The position numbers and the translations under genes are program-made. 36,433 nucleotides of DNA. Origin: Opitutia bacterium (GTDB taxonomy: Bacteria; Verrucomicrobiota; Verrucomicrobiia; Opitutales; Seribacteraceae). The notes beneath the pieces are model-generated. The model was not told the DNA's origin, searched no databases, and was given only the letters and a program-made list of their open reading frames with translations. This document shows positions 6,683 through 14,929 of this stretch, piece after piece (within the stretch, counting starts at the first letter, position 1; every line of letters begins with the position of its first letter). The stretch is taken from NCBI GenBank assembly GCA_002713685.1, contig PATX01000019.1, forward strand, positions 1-36,433, in the 5' to 3' direction.

Positions 6683-8892
6683 TAATTTAAGAACTTCCTC
6701 TGCCAATCAGCATATTGTTTCTCTATCATGGTAACCTGCTCAACCTGTCCAGATTGTTCGTAGCATCGGATAGCTTGCTCATATGATTTGGGAGCCCATT
6801 TTAATGCACTCGGGAAATTTAATGTTGTCTCCAAATACAAAAAAGCTGCTCCTGCATAATCCTTTAAGTTTTTCCGGCATTCACCCATCATAAATGAAGA
6901 TTCAGCCCGTCGATCAAGAGACGCTTCAGTATTTCCTCTAATTTCTTCAAAAGAAGAACTGGCCTTTTCGAAATCCGCTTGATTTTTAGTCGATTTACCC
7001 ACCTCGAAAAAAGACATTCCTCTTCTCATTCTCGCATCATCTGAATTCGGGTGCCATGAAGAATTGGTAAGGGCGGAGTCATAATAAACGGCTGCGGATT
7101 GAAAATCTCTTTCTTTTTCTTTCGCCTGCCCAAGCAGATAATTAGCATCAAATAAGAACTCTCCCCCCGAATCACCATAAACCTCCAGGAGTCTTTCCAT
7201 CGCCGCAGTGGCATCATTTATAGAATTTAAGGAAATCATTTTCTCTGCCATCCAGACTAAAACCCCTGGGCTTGCAGCGGGAAAATCGCTCCTCTGAGGA
7301 CTGTAAGTGCCTGCCGCCCTGGAACCGACTGCGTCGAGGGCTGCCCTCATTCTTAATTCCAGAGCTTTTTGCCCATTAGACGTTGCCTGTTGCAGAAGTT
7401 TCAAAAATGCATTTTCCGGTGCAAGGTCGCTCGGAAAATTTTCCTGATAGGATTGGTACTTTTTAAGGTAAGCCTTAAATTTGTTGCGATAGTCTGCATT
7501 TACAAAAACTGCCCCTTTTAGTCTCGCGACTTCGCTGTAAATTTCGGAATCCATACCCTCAAACTTTGCATTCAAGAAAGGAAGTAGCTTGCGACGATCC
7601 TTGACTATTTCCTCAACGGTACCCTCATGTTCCTCCTCAATACCTTTACGATTGAGGTAAGTGAAAAATACCTCTTCATCAGGAGATTGTAATTGGTTTA
7701 AAAGAGCTAAGGTCGAAGCGTAAAGTTTTTGGTACTCTAAGTATTTTTTTGTGTATTTTTTGAGAATCTCATCAACACCAACACTGCTTGGATCATTTCC
7801 AAACTTCTGAATATTTTCAAAATACATTTTCAGCATTTCTGAAGGCCTACCTTGCTTTTCACAGGCAAAACCAATTTTCTCTGTTGCTTGTGAAACTCTG
7901 GCCCCTTCACTGTCCTTAGACTTTTCTATATAGGTGGTATAAAGAGTTTCTATCTCCTTAAAAGATTCAAAAGTAGCAAGATCGTATAGCTCACCAAAAT
8001 CAAGTTGCTTGTCTCCATTAAGATCATATTCCGAAAAATCTTTGGAAGCATTGAGTTCTGCTTTTGTAAATTCATTCTCCTGTATGGCCTCATCCTCATT
8101 CTCATCAAAAGTGTAATAGTGGTTTACAAGTCCTTCAGGATTTTCAGCAATTCTTTCCAGCAATCCCCCTTCATTGAATGTAGAATCAGAAGCAAGCTCT
8201 ATATCATCGGTTTTGGCTCTAACCATTCGATAGTTTTTGCGAGCAGCGACGATTTGCTGATAATTGGGTTGTTCGTCAGGTTTGACTTCACTTATCGATA
8301 AATCACCCAAGCTTAAGTAAACCTCAGCAACAAGTTTATCATCAGGGAATTGCATAACAAATTGTTCAAAGAGTCTGACCGCATTTTTATTGTCATTGGA
8401 CCCTTGAAAAGCGACGGCCAACCTGAATGTGGCATCCTTTGCATATTCTTCATCAGGATAATAGCGGGCTTTGGCACCATTTTTCCAGTTATCATTTATT
8501 GTACCACTGCCCATCGAAATAAGCTTTCCGCCACCCGTTTCGTCAGTAATTTTCCAAATTGTTCCATCAAACCACATGGAAAAACCCTCCTGGTTTGCAT
8601 AGACAGGTTGGTTATTTTTTTCTTCGCCAGTTGGTAAATAGACTCCGTTTGGATTGGGTTGTTTTTTTACTTCTACAACTGCAGGGGGCAATTCTGTGTC
8701 ATCAGCAGGAGCAACATCATTGGCTTGTGTATTTAAATTGTTACTTTCAGGAGTCGTCGGTTTTTCAGTTTGATCTGAAGTTTGCTCAGCAGTTTCTTCT
8801 CCTTCATCTTCACCCCCGCAAGAAACAAGAAAAAAACAAACGACGAATAAAGTATATAAACAAAGAGATGAGAGGGGGTTAAGATTTTTCAT
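6682..8892 (-). CDS. TPR lipoprotein with EF-hand-like pair
   Basis: The 736-residue protein begins with a good lipobox (FLVSC, Cys25), followed by an acidic Thr/Pro/Asn-rich linker (residues 27-75). Next is a short aromatic module (about 80-118) with GVYLPTGEE, QPVYANQ and WFDGTIWKI. TPR-like helices include NAVRLFEQFVMQFPDDK, and CpoB/YbgF-like repeats dominate the C-terminal third, for example FQSAAVYYDSALTN and YAGAAFLYLETTLNFP. Residues 263-301 hold two calcium-loop-like motifs, DENEDEAIQENE and DLNGDKQLDFGE, with Asp/Asn at positions 1, 3, 5 and Glu at 12; the usual Gly at position 6 is Glu or Lys. It is flanked by TPR genes in the ExbBD operon. Role inferred: envelope scaffold, possibly calcium-responsive. 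Confidence 0.87.
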   Translation of the reverse strand: MKNLNPLSSLCLYTLFVVCFFLVSCGGEDEGEETAEQTSDQTEKPTTPESNNLNTQANDVAPADDTELPPAVVEVKKQPNPNGVYLPTGEEKNNQPVYANQEGFSMWFDGTIWKITDETGGGKLISMGSGTINDNWKNGAKARYYPDEEYAKDATFRLAVAFQGSNDNKNAVRLFEQFVMQFPDDKLVAEVYLSLGDLSISEVKPDEQPNYQQIVAARKNYRMVRAKTDDIELASDSTFNEGGLLERIAENPEGLVNHYYTFDENEDEAIQENEFTKAELNASKDFSEYDLNGDKQLDFGELYDLATFESFKEIETLYTTYIEKSKDSEGARVSQATEKIGFACEKQGRPSEMLKMYFENIQKFGNDPSSVGVDEILKKYTKKYLEYQKLYASTLALLNQLQSPDEEVFFTYLNRKGIEEEHEGTVEEIVKDRRKLLPFLNAKFEGMDSEIYSEVARLKGAVFVNADYRNKFKAYLKKYQSYQENFPSDLAPENAFLKLLQQATSNGQKALELRMRAALDAVGSRAAGTYSPQRSDFPAASPGVLVWMAEKMISLNSINDATAAMERLLEVYGDSGGEFLFDANYLLGQAKEKERDFQSAAVYYDSALTNSSWHPNSDDARMRRGMSFFEVGKSTKNQADFEKASSSFEEIRGNTEASLDRRAESSFMMGECRKNLKDYAGAAFLYLETTLNFPSALKWAPKSYEQAIRCYEQSGQVEQVTMIEKQYADWQRKFLN
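7990..8106 (-). other. EF-hand-like loop pair inside the TPR lipoprotein
   Basis: Residues 263-274 and 290-301 of the 736-residue lipoprotein match the 12-residue EF loop at positions 1, 3, 5, 8 and 12. Spacing between loops is 27 residues, shorter than the usual ~36. Position 6, normally Gly, is Glu and Lys, so calcium affinity may be low. The segment also resembles dockerin or EF-hand repeats common in PVC exported proteins. Confidence 0.6.
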
Positions 8893-8901
8893 TTATTTAT
8901 C

Positions 8902-10650
8902 CTACAAATCTTTCTCTTCATCATCATACCCGTCAAGGGAACCATCGTCGAGCGGGAGGCCCTGAACATTTACTCCTACTACTGCGGATAACATGGGTTT
9001 TGCTTCCTCAAAACGACCAGTTGCTAATAGTGCCAGGCCGCTCATATAATGTGCTGTTGCCATCGCTGGACTTTTTTTGAACTCTTCCCGATTAACAAAG
9101 CCTTTCCGTGGGTTCATTTCCCCATTCTCATAACCAGCAAATTTTTCCAGAAGTGCATCGAAACTACGATTTCCAAAGTAGACTGACCCCATCATGTTCA
9201 CAAAATCCTTAGAATATTTATGCTCCGGCATAATGCTTAGGAAATCGTCACATAGGGCGAAAAATCTTTCATAATAATTCGCTGCTTGTTCTCTTGCTTT
9301 TTGTGCTCTGTCTTTATCCACAGAGGATACTGCTGATTGTAAACTCGTGTAGAGTCTACGAGCCTGATCTGCTTGCTCTCGATATGCATTGCACATAATA
9401 AAAGTCACATCAGGGCGAAATTTTTTCCAATCTTTGTTTTTCAGATATGATTCACCAAGTTCAATTGATTTCTCTCTGAATTTTACCGTATTAGCAGACG
9501 CGAAAGCCGCATAAATAAAATTCTCGGACATATTGTGCTCCGGGAAATCGTTAAATAACCAGTAAAAAGCCCAGAATGATTCCCAGTCGCGCTTAGTTGC
9601 CTGAAAATTATCAGCTTTTCTCCAACGAAGAACCGTCGTGAATGAAGGAGTCGATTCAGCCAATTTCAGGTGGCTCTGGGCACTGGTTGCCTTCATTGCT
9701 AACTCGTTGATTTTATCATTGAGTATATCGAGCCTTCTTTGGGGCATTCCCCTACCTCTCAATTTAACAAACTGTTCAAGCCGCTCACGCTCGGTTTTCA
9801 ATCTGCTTTCCCTACTGGAATAGTAGGCCACTATTTCTTCAGTTGTCATAGTCAAAGCATAAAATAATGATGCTTCAACAAAACGATCCTCCTGGGCTAA
9901 TTGCTCGGCACCCTGCATTAAATTAACATTTAAACGCAAATCATAGCGAGCAGGTGTGTCTCCGGACAACCTTGGTAGAAAAGGAAATACTTCATCGATT
10001 CGCTTGTTCTGAACGAACATTTCGGTGAGACAGGAGACTGCATAAGATGCTTTGTCTTCATCTTTTGCAGCATCGGCAAATTTCAAGAGTTCTCGAAAAG
10101 CAGGCTCTCCCTTCACCCAGTCTTGCTCGATATGATAGCATTGGGCTTTACCATAGTAAAGATTCAGTAGTTCACTTCTCTTTAGAATTTGCTTACGAAA
10201 TGGCTGCTCTGGGTCTAGTAAAGCTTCTATAACACGAGCAGCTTCAGTCCACTCCTGCAGCGAACGAAGACAATCGGTTCTTTTTTGCATAGCCATTACT
10301 GCTTTGTCGTCGTCGGGAAACTTCTCAGCAAAAAATCCAAACGCACTAGCGGCCTTTACGATAAATTCTTTATTGCCAGACTTAGCGAAACTTTGCAGGT
10401 AACCTATGCCCCGAACAAATCCAAATTGCTGAAGAATTTTCTCAACTGCAGGATCTTTTTCATCTTCGAATCGAACTTCCAATTCGTCAAGCATTGGAGA
10501 TGCACCAGCAAAATCACCCTTTCCAATTAAATCTTGTGCAAGTTCAATGATCTGCCTTAGCGGCATATCGGCAGGATTTTGAGAACGCAAAAAACTTCCA
10601 GAGAGAAAAAAAGCGGCAAGAAATATAAAGCGAATGGAAGGTATTAACAT
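8902..10650 (-). CDS. Exported TPR-repeat protein, first gene of the ExbBD operon
   Basis: The 582-residue protein has an N-terminal signal peptide (LIPSIRFIFLAAFFLSGSFL then RSQ). Helical repeats follow through most of its length, with TPR-like units such as KGDFAGASPMLDELEVRFED, WVKGEPAFRELLKFADAAKD and TGRFEEAKPMLSAVVGV. A charged stretch around residues 278-325 (ESRLKTERERLEQF onward) probably forms a coiled coil. The C-terminus is strongly acidic (DGSLDGYDDEEKDL). It is the first gene of a minus-strand block running to 2033, with only 9 bases before the TPR lipoprotein. The 73 bases upstream contain no promoter I can call confidently. No enzymatic motif; likely a periplasmic scaffold. 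Confidence 0.83.
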   Translation of the reverse strand: MLIPSIRFIFLAAFFLSGSFLRSQNPADMPLRQIIELAQDLIGKGDFAGASPMLDELEVRFEDEKDPAVEKILQQFGFVRGIGYLQSFAKSGNKEFIVKAASAFGFFAEKFPDDDKAVMAMQKRTDCLRSLQEWTEAARVIEALLDPEQPFRKQILKRSELLNLYYGKAQCYHIEQDWVKGEPAFRELLKFADAAKDEDKASYAVSCLTEMFVQNKRIDEVFPFLPRLSGDTPARYDLRLNVNLMQGAEQLAQEDRFVEASLFYALTMTTEEIVAYYSSRESRLKTERERLEQFVKLRGRGMPQRRLDILNDKINELAMKATSAQSHLKLAESTPSFTTVLRWRKADNFQATKRDWESFWAFYWLFNDFPEHNMSENFIYAAFASANTVKFREKSIELGESYLKNKDWKKFRPDVTFIMCNAYREQADQARRLYTSLQSAVSSVDKDRAQKAREQAANYYERFFALCDDFLSIMPEHKYSKDFVNMMGSVYFGNRSFDALLEKFAGYENGEMNPRKGFVNREEFKKSPAMATAHYMSGLALLATGRFEEAKPMLSAVVGVNVQGLPLDDGSLDGYDDEEKDL

Positions 10651-10723
10651 ATAGTTTAGGGCTATTTATGATTAAAGACACCTAGAAGCTCGCCGCAAGT
10701 ATTTTTTTAAAAGAGTTATTTAG

Positions 10724-11710
10724 TCAGCCATCTGGTTCTACGCAGCAAGGACATTGAAGTACCCAATGACTATCGAAAACCTCTTTCCATTTGGGAGGCT
10801 CCACGAGGCTCTCCTTATATTTCAAAGCCGAAACCCGATGACCATAAGCACAACCTTTCGGAGGATTTATCGGGGAAGGAATATCTCCCGAAATAATAAT
10901 TTTTTCCTTTTTGAGACTGGGATCGGCAACGGGGATTGCGGAGAGAAGGGCTTTTGTGTATGCGTGCCTGGGGTTATCAAAAATTCGACTTGCGGGTGCC
11001 ATCTCCACGATTTTCCCAAGATACATCACGGCAATCACATCCGAAATATGCCTGACCACTGCAAGATCGTGAGCTATCATAAGGTAAGACAAGCCAAGGT
11101 CTCGCTGTAAATCCATCAGTAAATTCAAGACCTGGCTTTGCACGGAAACATCCAGAGCGGATACAGGTTCATCAAGAACCAAAAGTTCTGGCTGCAAGGC
11201 AAGTGCTCTTGCGATTCCAATTCTTTGCCGCTGACCTCCCGAAAATTCAAAGGGATATCTTCTGGCCGAACTTGGCGGAAGCCCGACCTGTTCAAGAATT
11301 TCCTGAACTCGCAAAGATTTTTCCTGCATGTTTCCAACCCCATGAATATCCAATGGTTCCTGAATGATGGAACCCACCGTCATCCTGGAATTCAAGGATT
11401 CAGCAGGGTCCTGAAAAACCATTTGCACCGCCCTGCAAAAATCTTTCTGGCGACCCTTCTCATCGTTAGTCATTCCCTTAAAAAGAATCTCCCCGCTTGT
11501 GGGAGAAACCAATCGGACGATCGTCTTGGCTAAGGTGGACTTGCCGCAACCAGATTCGCCAACCAATCCCAAGGTTTGTCCTTTTTGGAGACTAAATCCA
11601 ACTCCGTCCACCGCTTTACACGCACCGATCGCTTTTCTAAAGACACCTCCACGAACCGGAAAATGCACCCGCAAGTCCTTAACTTCCAAAAATTCGTTTT
11701 CGTCCTTCAT
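10724..11710 (-). CDS. Peptide ABC transporter ATP-binding protein (OppF/DppF type)
   Basis: One of two nucleotide-binding subunits of the Yej-type importer encoded on this strand. Walker A is GESGCGKST, the ABC signature is FSGGQRQRIGIARALAL, and Walker B is LLVLDEPVSALDVSVQ, followed by the H-loop IAHDL. The C-terminal oligopeptide-transporter extension starts HAYTKALLSAIPVADP. The ATG at 11710 is chosen because it overlaps the upstream stop as ATGA; an in-frame codon at 11731 would overlap 25 bases. The extension keeps GCAYGHR but has lost most cysteines that bind an Fe-S cluster in DppD-type proteins. In E. coli YejF both ATPase halves are fused; here they are separate. Confidence 0.93.
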   Translation of the reverse strand: MKDENEFLEVKDLRVHFPVRGGVFRKAIGACKAVDGVGFSLQKGQTLGLVGESGCGKSTLAKTIVRLVSPTSGEILFKGMTNDEKGRQKDFCRAVQMVFQDPAESLNSRMTVGSIIQEPLDIHGVGNMQEKSLRVQEILEQVGLPPSSARRYPFEFSGGQRQRIGIARALALQPELLVLDEPVSALDVSVQSQVLNLLMDLQRDLGLSYLMIAHDLAVVRHISDVIAVMYLGKIVEMAPASRIFDNPRHAYTKALLSAIPVADPSLKKEKIIISGDIPSPINPPKGCAYGHRVSALKYKESLVEPPKWKEVFDSHWVLQCPCCVEPDG

Positions 11711-12702
11711 GCTGATGTACAAACCGGGCAAGCCTCCACCCAGTGATTGTGGGAAATCTCAACAAATTCAGGTCTACATGAAAGATGCTCCTCAGAATGC
11801 AGTCTTCCACTCCTCGGGCCGAAACGGCATCCATTATCTAAATCAGATAAACCCGGAACAATTCCTTCGATTGTTTTCAATCTGGTCTTTGGTGTGCCAT
11901 GCAATTGAGGAATCGAAGCCAATAAATCCTGGGTGTAAGCATGCCGGGGGGATGAAAAAATGTTGGCAGTCGGTCCTCTCTCCACAATTCTTCCCGCATA
12001 CATTACACAAACCTGATCACAAGTCTCGGCAATCACTCCAAGATCGTGAGTGATCAGCAAAACAGAAGACCCTAAATCCCTCCTTAGATTTTGCAGCAAC
12101 TCCAAAATCTGTGCCTGTACGGTGACATCCAGGGCTGTAGTCGGTTCGTCAGCGATAATTAATTTAGGCTTACAGGCCAAAGCCATGGCAATGACTACCC
12201 GTTGTCGCATACCACCTGATAATTGATGAGGGTATTCGTGCATACGATTCTCTGGGGAAGGAATCCCAACCGCGTCGAGCATCCTGATACTCTTTGACCA
12301 TGCTTGCTGGCTCTCCGACTGCTCGTGGAGATAAAACACCTCGCATAACTGGGTGCCAATTTTTTGCACCGGATTTAAGGCATTCATCGGTTCCTGAAAA
12401 ATCATTCCAATCTCATTTCCCCGTATGCCCTGCATCTCGTCCGCATCTAGATCAAGCAGGTTTTTCCCCTGAAATAAGATTCTACCAGAAGTGATCTTCC
12501 CAATGGGTCTGGGTAGCAGGCGCATAATGGAGTAAGCGGTGACGCTTTTGCCACAACCTGATTCACCCACTACCCCAACGGTTTGCCCGTGCTGGACATC
12601 CAAGCTGACCTGATCCAATGCCTCCACCTCTCCCTCGTCTGTCCGAAAACGAACGGAAAGATCTTCGATCTTTAGCAAGGGAGAGTTCGGTTGATCCGTC
12701 AT
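11707..12702 (-). CDS. Peptide ABC transporter ATP-binding protein (OppD/DppD type)
   Basis: The 331-residue ATPase has Walker A GESGCGKSVT, signature LSGGMRQRVVIAMALAC, Walker B LIIADEPTTALDVTVQ and H-loop ITHDLGV. The C-terminal Opp/Dpp extension has HAYTQDLLASIPQLHG and GCRFGPRSG, then LSC and EACPVC; three of the four usual cluster cysteines remain and one is Ser. It follows the substrate-binding protein gene by 24 bases and overlaps the OppF-type gene by 4. It should pair with that protein to power YejB/YejE. Confidence 0.94.
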   Translation of the reverse strand: MTDQPNSPLLKIEDLSVRFRTDEGEVEALDQVSLDVQHGQTVGVVGESGCGKSVTAYSIMRLLPRPIGKITSGRILFQGKNLLDLDADEMQGIRGNEIGMIFQEPMNALNPVQKIGTQLCEVFYLHEQSESQQAWSKSIRMLDAVGIPSPENRMHEYPHQLSGGMRQRVVIAMALACKPKLIIADEPTTALDVTVQAQILELLQNLRRDLGSSVLLITHDLGVIAETCDQVCVMYAGRIVERGPTANIFSSPRHAYTQDLLASIPQLHGTPKTRLKTIEGIVPGLSDLDNGCRFGPRSGRLHSEEHLSCRPEFVEISHNHWVEACPVCTSA

Positions 12703-12726
12703 TTTTTAATGTTCAGAAGATCGTAT

Positions 12727-14928
12727 TTACTCCGATTTATATTTCTCATAAATCCGAATAGTAGGCTTATCTGAAACAGGATCTCCCTTTTCCATCGCCG
12801 ATAATATTTTTTCCTTCTCGGTTTGATCGATCCAGAAAACTTGAAACTCTTCATAATCCCGAGATTCCTTGGGCCCCCAATCATCAGGAAACTTAACCCA
12901 ATTCCAATGGCCGATCCTTAGCCATGGCTTTTTCCAGGCAGGCACCCATACCGCATGGTCATGAATCATTTGGCTTAATTGGTGGGCCATGTCTGTGATG
13001 CGACCCAAATCCTCTTCCTCTCGATATTGATTGATCAGCTGATCGATTTTTCTGACTGCGGTCTGAGTAAAGTTATTGGTACTTACCTTGGTTGTCAGAC
13101 CAGGCTTTAGCGAACTATCATCCTGGTATTTAGAATCTCCCGATTCCTGGTAGGCATTATCAGAATGGTAGGGTTCCCAAAACCGTGGAAATAATTCGAC
13201 GAAAGAGTTGAATGCAGAAAAAACGACCTGGTGATTTTTTTCATTGGCGGCCTTCCACGCTGAAGTGGGCTCAAGTACCTTTAATTTGAGTTCCAATCCG
13301 GCTTTCTTCGCCTGTTCTTTAAGTACCACCAAAACATCTTCGAAATGCCTATAACCGGTGAGTAATTCCACTGACAGTTTATCTCCGGAATCATTGATTA
13401 AAATTCCATCCCCTCCCCTTTTGGTAAAGCCAGCTTTACCAAAAAACTCCAAGGCCTTTTCAACAGAGAAATCCCGGGCTTTTAAAGTTGGATGGGAACG
13501 CTCACCATACCCGTCTGCCACAGTGTTCATTCTAACAAAATCACCACGGAAAATTTTCTCCAGCACCATGTCAAAATTCATCGCGTGATGAAAACCAATC
13601 CTTACATTTAAATCATCGAAGGGAGCTTTTTGTGAGTTGATTCTTAGTGCATAGGAGGGCGGAGGCGTCTGATTAAAAAAAGTCACCTTGGAAAGATAGC
13701 CATTTTTAACGAGTAGATGATCATCGGGTAGCTTGTCATACCAAAATTCCGTTTTCGCCAAACCAAACATATCCACTCCACCTTTGAGAAAGATTTCAAA
13801 AGCTTTATTGTAGTCGCGGACTACACTGACTTTTATTTTTTCCGGATTAAAGCGGTAACGAAAAAATCGCTTTTGGTCAGCCCACCAGTCTTCCTGCCTT
13901 ACGAGAGTAATTGACTTACCCTTGTCCACATTCTCAGGCAAAGCAACATAGGCACCTGTGGTTGGTTCCGGATTCCATTGATATTTGCTGAGGAATTCGC
14001 CATCCAACTCCCCGTAAAAATGCTCCGGCTTGGCACGGATGGAGACTCTTTCAACAATATCAGGCTTTGCCTTATAAAATGTGATTGAAAAAGTATTCTC
14101 ATCGTAGAGGGTAACTTTTTGAAATTTATCCTTACCATAAAAATCGTTATACCAGGGTGCCTGGATATGCTTGCTTCTCATAAAGTAAAAGAAGAAGAAA
14201 AAGTCCGACACCTTCACATTTTCCCCATCGCTGTAGCGGGCCTTTGGATCTAGCTTAAAGTAAACCGTTCTCCCGTCTTCTCCAACCGCCCAAGAATTCG
14301 CAAGCCCTGGATAATATCCATCCGAGTTAGGATGTGCGTGCGTGAGACTCATCACATTGTAATCGAGAAGATAACTTCGAAAAGCCCCGTTTGCATCAGG
14401 GCCAATTGTGCGAAGCGTACGGGGAAAATCTCTCATAAACACTTCCCAGGTTCCGCCTTTCTGTGCATCCGGGGAAGAAAATTCTTTTTCATCGGTTCCT
14501 TCCTGCCAGTTCAAATTAGCAGGGATATCACCTGTTGAAGCTATAGAAAAACAATCCGGATGTTTTTGATAAAATTCCAAGACATCCTCAGAGCAGCCAG
14601 CCAGTAGAGGATGTGCCTCTCCCCGATCATTCAAAATACCTGATGGCCCACCCGATGAATTTTTTTCAACAGACCCGTTAATCTCACTCAGAGAAAAAGA
14701 TCCAGCTCCTTTCATTTGCCTGGCAAACTCAATGGCAAATTCCTTGCCAAACTCCCGGGCTAATTCACGGGCGAATTCCCGATCAATCATCTCTCCCTTC
14801 TGACCTGTTTTTTCCTCCGTGGAAGGACTATCCGATCGGGGAGGTTTAAGCTTGGGATTATCGCAGCCCGAAAAAAATAAATTCGTTAAAAGAAACAATG
14901 AGGGGATCAGGTACTTTACTTTATTCAT
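12727..14928 (-). CDS. yejA: YejA-like peptide-binding lipoprotein with amphipathic N-terminal linker
   Basis: Extracytoplasmic solute-binding protein of SBP family 5. The ATG at 14928 is preferred: it is one base after the upstream permease stop and gives the signal MNKVKYLIPSLFLLTNLFFSGC with lipid-anchored Cys22. The track-long start at 14982 would bury that signal. The binding domain shows the YejA branch: FRYRFNPEKIKVSVVRDYNKA, then KAPFDDLNVRIGFHHAMNFD. It is larger than E. coli YejA (733 versus ~600 residues). Between the lipid anchor and the binding domain, residues 48-72 form an amphipathic helix with a repeated EFAR/EFGK/EFA pattern. It sits between yejE and the ATPase genes. Ligand is inferred to be oligopeptides; E. 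coli Yej also imports microcin C. Confidence 0.88.
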   Translation of the reverse strand: MNKVKYLIPSLFLLTNLFFSGCDNPKLKPPRSDSPSTEEKTGQKGEMIDREFARELAREFGKEFAIEFARQMKGAGSFSLSEINGSVEKNSSGGPSGILNDRGEAHPLLAGCSEDVLEFYQKHPDCFSIASTGDIPANLNWQEGTDEKEFSSPDAQKGGTWEVFMRDFPRTLRTIGPDANGAFRSYLLDYNVMSLTHAHPNSDGYYPGLANSWAVGEDGRTVYFKLDPKARYSDGENVKVSDFFFFFYFMRSKHIQAPWYNDFYGKDKFQKVTLYDENTFSITFYKAKPDIVERVSIRAKPEHFYGELDGEFLSKYQWNPEPTTGAYVALPENVDKGKSITLVRQEDWWADQKRFFRYRFNPEKIKVSVVRDYNKAFEIFLKGGVDMFGLAKTEFWYDKLPDDHLLVKNGYLSKVTFFNQTPPPSYALRINSQKAPFDDLNVRIGFHHAMNFDMVLEKIFRGDFVRMNTVADGYGERSHPTLKARDFSVEKALEFFGKAGFTKRGGDGILINDSGDKLSVELLTGYRHFEDVLVVLKEQAKKAGLELKLKVLEPTSAWKAANEKNHQVVFSAFNSFVELFPRFWEPYHSDNAYQESGDSKYQDDSSLKPGLTTKVSTNNFTQTAVRKIDQLINQYREEEDLGRITDMAHQLSQMIHDHAVWVPAWKKPWLRIGHWNWVKFPDDWGPKESRDYEEFQVFWIDQTEKEKILSAMEKGDPVSDKPTIRIYEKYKSE

Positions 14929-14929
14929 A

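Noticed and set aside
10651-10723. Possible minus-strand promoter TTGCGG-18-TAATCA ahead of the TPR operon
   Set aside because: Only half of each hexamer matches consensus; not enough to call.
11499-12053. 184-codon plus-strand frame across the two ATPase genes
   Set aside because: It lies antisense to clear Walker and signature motifs of both ATPases and has no recognisable domain; a coding shadow.
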